From the NCBI GenBank assembly GCA_038235385.1, contig JBBSTY010000080.1:1-18630 (forward strand): a stretch of DNA of 18,630 nucleotides, in the 5' to 3' direction. A model generated the notes under the pieces. The model made no database searches, was not told the DNA's origin, and saw nothing but the letters and a program-made list of their open reading frames with translations. The translations under genes and the position numbers were made by a program. Of the stretch, positions 1 to 7,319 are shown in pieces. Positions within the stretch are counted from its first letter, which is position 1, and each line of letters opens with the position of its first letter. This stretch comes from JBBSTY01 sp038235385. GTDB lineage: Bacteria > Actinomycetota > Acidimicrobiia > Acidimicrobiales > Acidimicrobilacustridaceae.

Positions 1-251
1 AGATCGAACGGGCGCTCGACGTCCTGCTCGAAGGCCGGACCGCCATCGTCATCGCTCACCGCCTGGCCACGGCGATGCGGGCCGACCGCATCGCCGTCGT
101 GGACGACGGCACGGTCCTGGAGCTGGGCACCCACGACGAGCTGATCGCTCGCGGCGGTCGCTATGCGTCGATGTACGCCACCTGGACCAGCCACGGAGGC
201 TCGTCGTCGGGCGACGAGCCGGCGCTGGAGCACCGCGGACCTCCGCGGTGA
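1..251 (+). CDS. Exporter-type ABC protein, C-terminal end (partial)
   Basis: The gene enters from outside the window; the first full codon is at base 3 and the TGA is at 249-251. The last 82 residues carry the end of an ABC nucleotide-binding domain: the H-loop (VIAHRL) is followed by the usual 'D-R-I-A-V-V-D-D-G' strand and a 'G-T-H-D-E-L' segment, then a polar tail. This pattern is typical of the fused membrane-plus-ATPase exporters of the MsbA/multidrug type, where the ATPase domain is C-terminal; the membrane half would lie upstream. The substrate cannot be told from this piece. A perfect hairpin overlaps the stop codon. The next gene begins 66 bases later, apparently from its own promoter. 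Confidence 0.85.
   Translation, partial: IERALDVLLEGRTAIVIAHRLATAMRADRIAVVDDGTVLELGTHDELIARGGRYASMYATWTSHGGSSSGDEPALEHRGPPR
231..250 (+). terminator. GC-rich hairpin over the stop codon of the ABC exporter
   Basis: Nine bases at 231-239 (CACCGCGGA) are perfectly complementary to 242-250 (TCCGCGGTG) with two bases between them, so a strong 8-bp stem with a short loop can form. It spans the last codons and the TGA. No T-run follows, so it is not a classical intrinsic terminator; T-less hairpins are known to end some transcripts in high-GC Gram-positives. It could also simply reflect coding sequence or be an operator. Confidence 0.3.
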
Positions 252-277
252 TGGCCTCGTCGACGGCGGCGGACCAG

Positions 278-283
278 TAGGGT
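278..283 (+). promoter_or_regulatory. Putative -10 box TAGGGT upstream of ABC ATPase
   Basis: TAGGGT at 278-283 matches the TAGnnT pattern seen before several other transcription units in this window. It would start transcription near 290, which excludes the in-frame GTG at 282 as start and favours ATG 318. No convincing -35 hexamer is visible. Confidence 0.35.
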
Positions 284-317
284 GCCGAGCCGTGTTCGTG
301 ACCCGACGACCTTCTCC

Positions 318-1211
318 ATGACCGGTTCGCAGACCGACCCGTCGGGAACCGCTCCGGCGCTGCGCCTCACCGACGTCTCGGTCAGGCTCGGCGAGCGCAC
401 CGTGCTCGACAGGATCTCGTGGGAGGTGCAGGCGCACCAACGTTGGGTCGTGCTCGGCCGCAACGGTTCGGGGAAGACCACGCTCCTCCGCGTCGCCTCG
501 CTCGGGCTCCATCCCTCGAGCGGAACGGTCGAGGTGCTGGGCGAGCGGCTCGGCCGCACCGACGTGCGCCGGCTCCGTCCCCGCATCGGCGTCGCGTCGG
601 CCGCCATGGCCGACAAGCTTCGACCGGGCCTGCACGCCGTCGACGCGGTGATGAGCGCCCGCCACGGCGCACTGGAGACCTGGTGGCACACCTACGACGA
701 CGTCGATCGTCGGCGAGCCCGTGAGCTGCTCGATCGCTTCCTGATCGGCGACCTGGCCGACCAGCCGCTCGCCACGCTCTCGTCGGGCGAGCGCCAGCGC
801 GTCCAGCTCGCCCGGATGCTGATGAACGACCCGGGCATCCTCGTCCTCGACGAACCCACCGCAGGGCTCGATCTCGGCGGACGGGAGGACCTCGTCGACG
901 CGCTGGCCGACCTCGCCCGTGATCCGGCCGCACCTCCGGTGATCCTGGTGACCCACCACGTCGAGGAGATCCCGCCCGGTTTCACCCACGCCCTGCTCCT
1001 GAGGTCGGGGACGGCCCTCGCCGCCGGCCCGATCGACCGCGTGCTCGACGAGGACGCGTTGTCGGCGTGCTTCGGTCGTCCACTCCGCCTCGAGCGCGGC
1101 GACGGCCGCTGGACCGCTCGCGGGATCGCGTCCGAACCGGGCGCGATCGACGCCGACGATCAGCGCCGCACGACGAGGCCGGCCGGTGAGACGCAAGGAG
1201 GAGGCGTGTGA
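318..1211 (+). CDS. ABC transporter ATP-binding protein
   Basis: A stand-alone ABC ATPase of 297 residues. It has Walker A GRNGSGKT (about residues 48-55), the signature LSSGERQ, Walker B ILVLDEPTAGLD and an H-loop histidine in VTHHVEE, so all ATP-hydrolysis motifs are present. The overall look resembles the YlmA/ModF-like group of soluble ABC ATPases; no partner permease lies next to it, so its substrate is unknown. ATG 318 is chosen because the -10 box at 278-283 would place the in-frame GTG at 282 ahead of the transcript; no clear Shine-Dalgarno precedes ATG 318, so GTG 282 remains possible. The C-terminus after the ATPase core is polar and rich in Arg and Asp. The stop overlaps a very strong ribosome-binding site described separately. 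Confidence 0.9.
   Translation: MTGSQTDPSGTAPALRLTDVSVRLGERTVLDRISWEVQAHQRWVVLGRNGSGKTTLLRVASLGLHPSSGTVEVLGERLGRTDVRRLRPRIGVASAAMADKLRPGLHAVDAVMSARHGALETWWHTYDDVDRRRARELLDRFLIGDLADQPLATLSSGERQRVQLARMLMNDPGILVLDEPTAGLDLGGREDLVDALADLARDPAAPPVILVTHHVEEIPPGFTHALLLRSGTALAAGPIDRVLDEDALSACFGRPLRLERGDGRWTARGIASEPGAIDADDQRRTTRPAGETQGGGV
1195..1210 (+). promoter_or_regulatory. Consensus Shine-Dalgarno and GTG overlapping the ABC ATPase stop
   Basis: AAGGAGGAGG at 1195-1204 is the strongest ribosome-binding sequence I see in the window. It is followed by GTG at 1208-1210, which overlaps the TGA of the ABC ATPase (1209-1211) in the GTGA arrangement used for translational coupling. The frame opened runs 66 codons to a stop at 1406-1408 and is not the frame of the sugar transferase. 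The encoded peptide starts with a basic stretch (VKRRRLRF) and then looks like a random frame. It may be a leader ORF, or a chance match inside the ATPase gene. Confidence 0.3.
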
Positions 1212-1222
1212 AACGTCGTCGT

Positions 1223-1250
1223 TTGCGCTTCGACGAAACTGTGACAAGAT
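1223..1250 (+). promoter_or_regulatory. Putative sigma-70-like promoter for the sugar transferase
   Basis: TTGCGC (1223-1228) and CAAGAT (1245-1250) are separated by 16 bases in a stretch with lower GC than the flanking coding DNA. Transcription would start near 1257, giving a leader of about 64 bases before GTG 1321. The hexamers are imperfect. Confidence 0.3.
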
Positions 1251-1320
1251 GCACATGCCTCGGCGGGCACTGGAGGAGCGCACATCGCAGTTCGATCGCT
1301 TTGATTTCGGGGGAACCGCC

Positions 1321-2178
1321 GTGGGGGACACGTCACACGAGACCAGGTCTGTGGACCGCGGGCCACGCGCCCTCGAGCACCTGCACCCGAGGAGCGCGGT
1401 GCACCTGAACGGAGGCACCCGCCCGTCCACGTTCGAGTTCGCGCCCGTGGGCGCGGCGACGTCTCGGTTGGCACCCACGGGTCCCGGCGGGCCATCCTCG
1501 GCACCCGTGCGCGCTCCTTCCCCGACATCGATCGCCGCGTCGCGCGCCGTCCCGGTCTGCTCCCTCCCGGCCCGGGCGATGAAGCGGGCCATGGACCTCC
1601 TGGCGGCGATCCCGCTGTGCGTCGTGTTCGCCATCGCCTACCCGCTGATCGCCATCGCCCTCAAGGCGACCTCGCGGGGTCCCGTGCTCTTCCGCCAGGT
1701 TCGCGTCGGGCGCGACGGCCAGCCGGTGACGGTGTACAAGTTCCGATCGATGGTGGTCGACGCCGAGGGCCGCCTCGAGCGGGACCCCGAGCTGTACCGC
1801 CAGTACGTCGAGAACGGCTTCAAGATCAGCGCCAGCGTCGATCCCCGCATCACCAAGGTCGGACGCGTCCTTCGCCGCACCAGCCTCGACGAGCTGCCCC
1901 AGGCGATGTGCCTCCTGTTCGGGACCATGTCGCTCGTCGGGCCCCGGCCGGTGCTGCCCGACGAGCTCGACGTGCTCTACGGCGACGACTCGCCCTACTA
2001 CCTCGTGTGCAAGCCCGGGCTCACCGGACTCTGGCAGGTGTCGGGCCGCAGCAACGTCACCGATCGGGATCGAGCCGACCTCGACGTCGAGTACGCCACG
2101 TCGTGGACCCTGACCCGCGATCTGAAGATCCTGCTGCGCACCATCCCCGTCGTCCTGAGCGCGCACGGCGCGCACTGA
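1321..2178 (+). CDS. Polyprenyl-phosphate sugar-1-phosphate transferase
   Basis: A bacterial sugar transferase (PF02397, WcaJ/PglC type) of 285 residues. Such enzymes move a sugar-1-phosphate from a nucleotide sugar to undecaprenyl phosphate at the membrane and begin surface glycan assembly. After about 85 low-complexity N-terminal residues come the basic entry KRAMDLL, a hydrophobic membrane segment, GPVLFRQVRVG, YKFRSM, TKVGRVLRRTSLDELPQ, MSLVGPRP and KPGLTGLWQVSGRS, all hallmark blocks of the family. It lacks the large multi-pass N-terminal region of WbaP/WcaJ-like members, so it is closer to the small monotopic type. GTG 1321 is chosen because GGGGGAA precedes it and because upstream codons have less G/C at position 3; in-frame ATG codons at 1249 and 1255 are alternatives. 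It is the likely first step for the glycosyltransferases in this locus. Confidence 0.93.
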   Translation: MGDTSHETRSVDRGPRALEHLHPRSAVHLNGGTRPSTFEFAPVGAATSRLAPTGPGGPSSAPVRAPSPTSIAASRAVPVCSLPARAMKRAMDLLAAIPLCVVFAIAYPLIAIALKATSRGPVLFRQVRVGRDGQPVTVYKFRSMVVDAEGRLERDPELYRQYVENGFKISASVDPRITKVGRVLRRTSLDELPQAMCLLFGTMSLVGPRPVLPDELDVLYGDDSPYYLVCKPGLTGLWQVSGRSNVTDRDRADLDVEYATSWTLTRDLKILLRTIPVVLSAHGAH

Positions 2179-2225
2179 ACGGCATCGAACGGGGCGACTG
2201 ACATCTTCGTCGCGGTGACGCCCGC

Positions 2226-2231
2226 TAGCCT
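2226..2231 (+). promoter_or_regulatory. Putative -10 box TAGCCT before the SPFH gene
   Basis: The 161-base gap 2179-2339 separates the sugar transferase from the next operon. It contains TAGCCT within GCTAGC at 2225-2231, matching the -10 pattern seen elsewhere in the window, with a leader of about 100 bases to ATG 2340. No clear -35 is seen. Nothing else is recognisable in the gap apart from the ribosome-binding site. Confidence 0.35.
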
Positions 2232-2339
2232 TCGCCCGCACCATTCGCGTCGAGCGCCAGGCTGCTCGACCGGTCCGGCGATCCGTGTCCCCGCGGCGCG
2301 ATCCGGGCGCGACGACAACCCCAGGAGAACGACCCGCCG

Positions 2340-3452
2340 ATGCCCGACTCCGGAGATCATGACGACCCCGAACCGTCCCCGCCCGAAACCGGCGGCACCA
2401 AGCCTCGGGTCACCTGGCGAGGGATCGTCGAGGGACCGGCCGACACCAAGCCATCGCGGGCCAGGGCGATGACCTCGGCGCTCACCAGCGGCCGCTCGAG
2501 CGACGACCTGCTCAGCCGCCGCCGCAAGCGGAACATCCTCGTGGTCGGTCTGGTCGTTCTGGCGCTCGGCCTGCTGGCCGGCAGCGCGCACATCGTGGCG
2601 GCCGGCACGGTGGCCGTGCCCGTCACGTTCGGTTCGGCGCAGCCCCCGCTCGAAGAGGGCCTCCGATTCACGGCGCCGTGGCCCGTCACGGCCATCAACT
2701 CCCTCTCGGTCCAGACGCAGAACTACACGATGACCGCAGCCGACCTCCCCGACACCGACGACCCCGTCCTGGTGCTCGGTCTCGACGGTGCCTCGGCCAC
2801 GGTCCAGGCGACCCTGCTGTTCAACCTCGTCCCCGACCGGGCCAGCGACGTGTTCCGCGACGTCGGACCGGACTACGCGGCCAAGCTCGTCAAGCCGACC
2901 GCCCGGAGCTGCATCCGCACCGAGTTCGCCAACTACGACATGGTCCTCGCCGCCACCGGCTCCCTGGGCGAGGTCTCCGACAAGGTGCGCTCCTGCATCG
3001 CCGACAAGATCGAGCCCGTCGGGATCCGCCTCCAGGACCTGCAGATCCGCGAGGTCACCCTCGGCGATCAGGTCCAGACGGCGATCGATGCGAAGGTGTC
3101 CGCCCAGCAGAACGCCGAACGACAGGTCTTCGAGCTGGATCGAGCGCAGCAGCAGGCCGAGATCGCCCGGGTCAACGCCGGCGCCACGGCCGACGCCCAG
3201 CAGATCCTGGCGTGCGGAGCCACCGTCGCGACCCGAGACCGTAACGGCGCCTCGGTCCAGGTCATCGTTCCGAACTCGCCCGATCAGTGCAACCCGGCCA
3301 ACCTCACACCCGAGATCCTCGAGTACGACTACATCCAGATGCTGCGTGAGGTTCTCGCCGCGAACAACAACAACACGGTGATCGTGAACGGCAGCGGCGC
3401 CGACGGGGTCACCCCGCTGGTGAACGTCACCCCGCCCACCAGCGCCCCCTGA
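2340..3452 (+). CDS. Membrane-anchored SPFH/band 7-like protein
   Basis: A 370-residue protein with a polar N-terminal tail (1-60), a basic stop-transfer patch (SRRRKR), one membrane helix at about residues 65-87, then a beta-rich domain beginning with the 'AAGTVAVPVTFGSAQPPLEEGLRF' type layout that opens band 7/prohibitin domains. An Ala/Gln/Glu-rich helical stretch (about 235-285, around SAQQNAERQVFELDRAQQQAE) matches the oligomerising coiled coil of the family. The C-terminus is Asn/Thr/Pro-rich. Four cysteines lie in the domain outside the membrane. SPFH proteins form membrane scaffolds; its specific job here is unknown. AGGAGAA at 2323-2329 supports ATG 2340. The next gene follows 20 bases downstream, so it probably heads a four-gene operon. 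Confidence 0.75.
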   Translation: MPDSGDHDDPEPSPPETGGTKPRVTWRGIVEGPADTKPSRARAMTSALTSGRSSDDLLSRRRKRNILVVGLVVLALGLLAGSAHIVAAGTVAVPVTFGSAQPPLEEGLRFTAPWPVTAINSLSVQTQNYTMTAADLPDTDDPVLVLGLDGASATVQATLLFNLVPDRASDVFRDVGPDYAAKLVKPTARSCIRTEFANYDMVLAATGSLGEVSDKVRSCIADKIEPVGIRLQDLQIREVTLGDQVQTAIDAKVSAQQNAERQVFELDRAQQQAEIARVNAGATADAQQILACGATVATRDRNGASVQVIVPNSPDQCNPANLTPEILEYDYIQMLREVLAANNNNTVIVNGSGADGVTPLVNVTPPTSAP

Positions 3453-3472
3453 CCTCCCTCGCTGCCACCACG

Positions 3473-5449
3473 ATGAACGAGCCGGCGCCGCGACCACTCG
3501 AGGATGCCGAGCGGCGTCTCCTCGTCGACCTCCAACGCTCGCTCGACCAGCACCACATCGACGCGCAGCAGCTCCGCGAGCGCAACCGCGCCCAGGAGCT
3601 GGTTCTGCGCGGCCCACTGGTGAGGGTCGCTCGGGTGGCCGACCGTCACCTCCGTCGGGCCACCGATTCGGCGAGCGTGCACGTGGACGAGGCGCGCCGG
3701 CTCACCGCCGCCGCCAGGCTCCGGCTCCGATCCCGTCCGGTTGAACCGCTCCTCGACGCACGCAGCGCCTCGCTGGCCCGGGTCGTGGCCGGACTCCCCC
3801 CGTCGGTGCCGCCCCCGACGGGCATCTCGCTCGTGGTGGTCGGCACCGACGAGCGCACGGCACGGACCCACCTGCTCGTCGGCGACGACATCGACATCGT
3901 GCCGGTCCCGGATCTCGGATCGGTCGGATCGGGCACCGTCACCGCGGTGATCGAAGCGGTGGCGCGAACCACCAGCCCGCTCGTCGGCATCGTTGCGGCC
4001 ACGACCGACGCGATCGAACCGACGTGGCTCGGCCGCCTCGCCGCGTCGATCGGGTCCGACACGGTCGCCGCCATCCCGATCCTGATCCACCCCCGCCACC
4101 CGGGCCGACCCGCCACACCGCACGATCTGCGGGTGCGCGAGGCCGGGCTCGACATCGTCGTCGATCCCGTCGCCGGACCGCGGCCGGTCGCCCTCGACGC
4201 CGGATCGCCCGTGGATGCCGTGCGCCGCCCGACGGCGGTCCTGGCGGCGTCGGGCGCCTGCATCGTCATGGACCGGGCGGCCTACGAGCGTGTTGGCGGG
4301 CTCGCTGCGATCGGATCGCTCGACGCAGCCGTGGTCGACCTCTGCACGCGCCTGCGGGCCGACGGCGGCCAGGTGCGCACCGTGCCGACCGCTCTCGTGC
4401 ACGACGACCGCCGCGTCACCTCCGTCGCGGCGCTCCACCAGCCGTTGGACCCCACCGGCACCGACTGGCGCAACGTGGTCGAGCGGTCCGGCGCTGCGCT
4501 GGCGCGCGCTCGACCCCGGACGCCCACCGATCCCCGTCGGTTCACCATCACCGTCGCGGCGCCGTCAGCACGCGCCGCACCCCAGTGGGGCGACTGGCAT
4601 CTCGCCGAGGCGCTCGCCGCTGGCCTCCGCGCCGCAGGACAGACCGTCCGGGTCCAACGGCTCGACCAGGCCGATGACCTCGCCGGTCGCGCCAACGATG
4701 TCCACCTCGTGCTGCGGGGACAGGCAGCGGTGCGACGCACTCCCGGGCAAGCGCACGCGCTCTGGGTCATCAGTCACCCGGAGTCGGTCGACACCGCCGA
4801 GTACGACGACGCCGACCTCGTCCTCGTCGCATCCGAGCGCCACGCTGCCCACGTGCGGAGCCTCACCTCGACGCCCGTCGAGGTCCTGTTGCAGGCCACC
4901 GATCACCGCCGCTTCCGGCCACGGGCCCATGATCCCAGCCACGCGCACCAGGTCGCTATCGTGGCCACGACCCGCCACGTGTTCCGCCGGTCGGTGGCCG
5001 ACGCCCTCGCAGCGGGCCTTCGGCCGGCGATCTACGGGAGCGGTTGGCAGGACTACGTCGATCCGGAGCTGATCGTGTCCGATTTCATCCCCAACGTCGA
5101 GCTGCCCTCGGTGTACTCGTCGGTCGACGTGCTCATCAACGACCACTGGGACAGCATGCGCACGTGGGGCTTCGTCTCGAACCGGATCTTCGATGCGCTG
5201 GCGTGCGGTACCCCGATCATCTCCGATCACCTCCCCGAGATCGAGGACCTCTTCGGTGACGCGGTCATGACCTACGGGTCCGTCGACGAGCTCGCCGATC
5301 TGGTCGCCGAGGTGCTCGACGATCCAACCGCAGCCCGCGAGCGGGCCGATGCCGGTCGCCAGCTCGTCCTGGCGGCGCATACGTTCGACCATCGCGCACG
5401 GTCGCTCATCGAGGCGCTCGATCGTCATGGGCTCGGTGCACCGTGGTGA
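3473..5449 (+). CDS. Two-domain glycosyltransferase (degenerate GT2-like plus GT1-type)
   Basis: A 658-residue protein. Residues 1-100 are charged and helical. Residues about 115-305 resemble a GT2 domain: the late segment with GACIVMDRAAYERVGGL and the following acidic helix matches, but where GT2 enzymes have the metal-binding DxD this protein has AATTDA, and the later E-D motif reads DAAVVDL. Residues about 355-658 form a GT-B half of the 'glycosyl transferases group 1' type (PF13524, CgeB-like), with NDHWDSMRTWGFVSNRIFDA followed by ALACGTPIISDHLPEIEDLF. It probably adds a sugar to the growing surface glycan through the C-terminal domain, with the N-terminal domain structural or inactive. 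No Shine-Dalgarno precedes ATG 3473. Its TGA shares one base with the next start. Confidence 0.8.
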   Translation: MNEPAPRPLEDAERRLLVDLQRSLDQHHIDAQQLRERNRAQELVLRGPLVRVARVADRHLRRATDSASVHVDEARRLTAAARLRLRSRPVEPLLDARSASLARVVAGLPPSVPPPTGISLVVVGTDERTARTHLLVGDDIDIVPVPDLGSVGSGTVTAVIEAVARTTSPLVGIVAATTDAIEPTWLGRLAASIGSDTVAAIPILIHPRHPGRPATPHDLRVREAGLDIVVDPVAGPRPVALDAGSPVDAVRRPTAVLAASGACIVMDRAAYERVGGLAAIGSLDAAVVDLCTRLRADGGQVRTVPTALVHDDRRVTSVAALHQPLDPTGTDWRNVVERSGAALARARPRTPTDPRRFTITVAAPSARAAPQWGDWHLAEALAAGLRAAGQTVRVQRLDQADDLAGRANDVHLVLRGQAAVRRTPGQAHALWVISHPESVDTAEYDDADLVLVASERHAAHVRSLTSTPVEVLLQATDHRRFRPRAHDPSHAHQVAIVATTRHVFRRSVADALAAGLRPAIYGSGWQDYVDPELIVSDFIPNVELPSVYSSVDVLINDHWDSMRTWGFVSNRIFDALACGTPIISDHLPEIEDLFGDAVMTYGSVDELADLVAEVLDDPTAARERADAGRQLVLAAHTFDHRARSLIEALDRHGLGAPW

Positions 5450-6270
5450 TGCACGGTCGACGCCGTACACACCGTCGGACGTCCTTCGTGGTGGCCGCCC
5501 TGCTGATCGCCATCACGCTGCTGTCGAGCGCGTGCAGCGACGCCCCGACGCCGAAGCAGATCAGGAACGCCGACGACGGGGTGGATCCGGCAGTGGTCAC
5601 CGTCTTGATCCCCAAGGACCTGGAGCGCGTGGTCACCGAGCTCGGCACCGAGTTCACCAAGACCACCCGAGGGGTGACCTTCACCTACATCGCCACCGAC
5701 GGACCGACCGACGATCGCATCGTCGGCAACTTCCGGCCGTCGCTGTGGATCGACGAGACGTCGGTGATCGCCCGACGCTCCGACGAGGCCAAGGTCATGG
5801 GTTCACCGACTCCGTTCGGGGAGAACCCGCTCCTGCAGGTGACGGCCAAGACGGTTGCCGATCCTCCGATCCCGCTCGACGTGTTCGCCACCTCGGCTTC
5901 ACCGATGCGCACCGCCCTGTGCGCCGACACCGAGAGGTGTGGCACAGCGGCACGAGCGGCGCTCGACCAGCAAGGCATCCAACCCGATCCCGACGTGGTG
6001 CTCCCGGACGCCAAGGCCGTCGCCCTCGCGCTGGCCGACGGCACCGTCGACACGGCGATCCTGTACCGGAGCGACGCGTCCCGCGTGGCCACGAAGATCC
6101 GGTACGTCCCCCTCCCCGACCCGCGAGCCGAGCAGCTCGACTACCAGACGCTCGTGTTCGGGTTCGTCCCACCGGCCGCCGAGTTCCAACGGTGGCTCGC
6201 CTCCTCGCCGGTGGCCGACGAGCTGCTGGTGAAGTACGGCTACCGGGCGCCGAGCACCGGTCGAACCTGA
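5449..6270 (+). CDS. ModA-like substrate-binding lipoprotein
   Basis: A 273-residue exported lipoprotein. It begins with a basic region (GRRRTHRR), a hydrophobic core and a lipobox-like LLSSAC, so Cys29 would be lipidated and the protein held outside the membrane. The mature part resembles periplasmic oxyanion-binding proteins of the ModA family: an opening strand VTVLIPKDLERV, the 'F-T-K-T-T-R-G-V-T-F-T-Y' segment, and a central CGTAARAALDQQGI block that corresponds to the ModA 'GkyA..aL...G' motif. No ModB permease or matching ATPase is beside it. ATG 5449 overlaps the previous stop by one base (TGATG), and its own stop overlaps the next gene the same way, so it is co-translated with a glycosyltransferase and a sulfotransferase. 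In-frame GTG codons at 5443 and 5446 are alternative starts. The ligand is unknown. Confidence 0.7.
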   Translation: MHGRRRTHRRTSFVVAALLIAITLLSSACSDAPTPKQIRNADDGVDPAVVTVLIPKDLERVVTELGTEFTKTTRGVTFTYIATDGPTDDRIVGNFRPSLWIDETSVIARRSDEAKVMGSPTPFGENPLLQVTAKTVADPPIPLDVFATSASPMRTALCADTERCGTAARAALDQQGIQPDPDVVLPDAKAVALALADGTVDTAILYRSDASRVATKIRYVPLPDPRAEQLDYQTLVFGFVPPAAEFQRWLASSPVADELLVKYGYRAPSTGRT

Positions 6271-7319
6271 TGGACGGGCCGATCGCATCGAACCTCGGAT
6301 CGAGGCGAACGGTGTGCGTCACCGGCATGCACCGCAGCGGGACGTCGGTCGCGGCACGGGCGCTCGAGCTGCTGGGCGTCTCGCTCGGCGCGCCCGAGGG
6401 CCTGCTCGCACCGGGGAGCGACAACCCGGCCGGGTACTGGGAGAACCGAGCGATCCAGGAGCTCGACGACGAGCTCCTGGCACACCTCGGCGGATCGTGG
6501 GACCAGCCGCCCGTCCTCGATCCGGGCTGGGAGCTGGCCGGCGACCTCGATCCCTTCCGCACCCGAGCGCGAGCGATCCTCGACCGCGACTTCGGTTCCG
6601 TCGACCTGGACGGAACCCACGTCGTCGGGTTCAAGGACCCGCGCCTCTCGCTCGTGCTCGCCTTCTGGCGCACCGTGACCACCATCGACGCAACCATCCT
6701 GGTGGTGCGGGACCCACGCGAGGTCGCCGGCTCGCTCCTGGTCCGCAACGACATGGGCGCACCCGAGGCGTCTCTGCTGTGGCTGCGCCACCTCATCGCC
6801 GCAACCGCGAGCGACCCAGACAACCTGCTGGTCTGCCACCGCGACCTGCTCGGCGACTCCGACACGGCGATCGAGCGCATCGCCGCGCACCTCGGCCTTC
6901 CCGAGCCGACCGACGTGACGCGACGTGCGGTGCGCGACCACGTGGATCCCAGCCTCGACCACCACCGGGCACCGCCGATCGGGTCGACGGCCCGATCGGA
7001 ACCGCGGTCGGTCGCTCCCGGGTGCGCAACGGGCGACGACGCGACCTGGCGTTCGTCGAACCCTCTCGAGGCGATGGCCCTCGACGTGTGGAACGACGGC
7101 CGACCCGATCTCGGCGCACTCGATCCGCTCGTCGCGGATGCGATCGGGCGGGGGTGGATCCGTTCACCGGCCGGAACCGAGGCGCTCGCACGTGCGCGGG
7201 CCGAGGCCGTGTCCTTCAAGGAGCAGCTCAAGCGGCGCAACGAGGTCGTGCGGGCGCTCAAGGCGGGTCTCGTGCCACCCGCTCCGCTCCCGTCGACCCC
7301 GGTGATCGAGGCCGAGTGA
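6270..7319 (+). CDS. Sulfotransferase family protein
   Basis: A 349-residue cytosolic sulfotransferase-family protein that would move sulfate from PAPS to a sugar or other acceptor. The 5'-phosphosulfate loop is TGMHRSGTS (residues about 18-26) and the 3'-phosphate motif is VVRDPREVAGS with Arg147 and Ser155, both intact. The segment after the PSB loop (NPAGYWENR) is common in bacterial members. The C-terminal third has a linker rich in Ser, Arg and Pro followed by a basic helix (FKEQLKRRNEVVRALK), longer than in minimal members. ATG 6270 shares one base with the stop of the lipoprotein gene. The stop abuts the stop of the convergent methyltransferase with no gap. It is the last gene of the 2340-7319 operon and probably decorates the glycan made here. 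Confidence 0.87.
   Translation: MDGPIASNLGSRRTVCVTGMHRSGTSVAARALELLGVSLGAPEGLLAPGSDNPAGYWENRAIQELDDELLAHLGGSWDQPPVLDPGWELAGDLDPFRTRARAILDRDFGSVDLDGTHVVGFKDPRLSLVLAFWRTVTTIDATILVVRDPREVAGSLLVRNDMGAPEASLLWLRHLIAATASDPDNLLVCHRDLLGDSDTAIERIAAHLGLPEPTDVTRRAVRDHVDPSLDHHRAPPIGSTARSEPRSVAPGCATGDDATWRSSNPLEAMALDVWNDGRPDLGALDPLVADAIGRGWIRSPAGTEALARARAEAVSFKEQLKRRNEVVRALKAGLVPPAPLPSTPVIEAE

Noticed and set aside
282..317. GTG 282 as the start of the ABC ATPase.
   Set aside because: It overlaps the putative -10 box at 278-283 and adds 12 residues with no family match. It is kept only as an alternative.
1186..1320. An N-terminal extension of the sugar transferase upstream of GTG 1321.
   Set aside because: This stretch has lower third-position GC, holds a promoter-like pair and would add an unrelated tail to an already long unstructured N-terminus.
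1998..3617. A 539-codon minus-strand open frame.
   Set aside because: It lies antisense to the sugar transferase and SPFH genes, shows no domain, and its composition (Gly/Arg/Val/Asp) is that of an antisense frame in GC-rich DNA.
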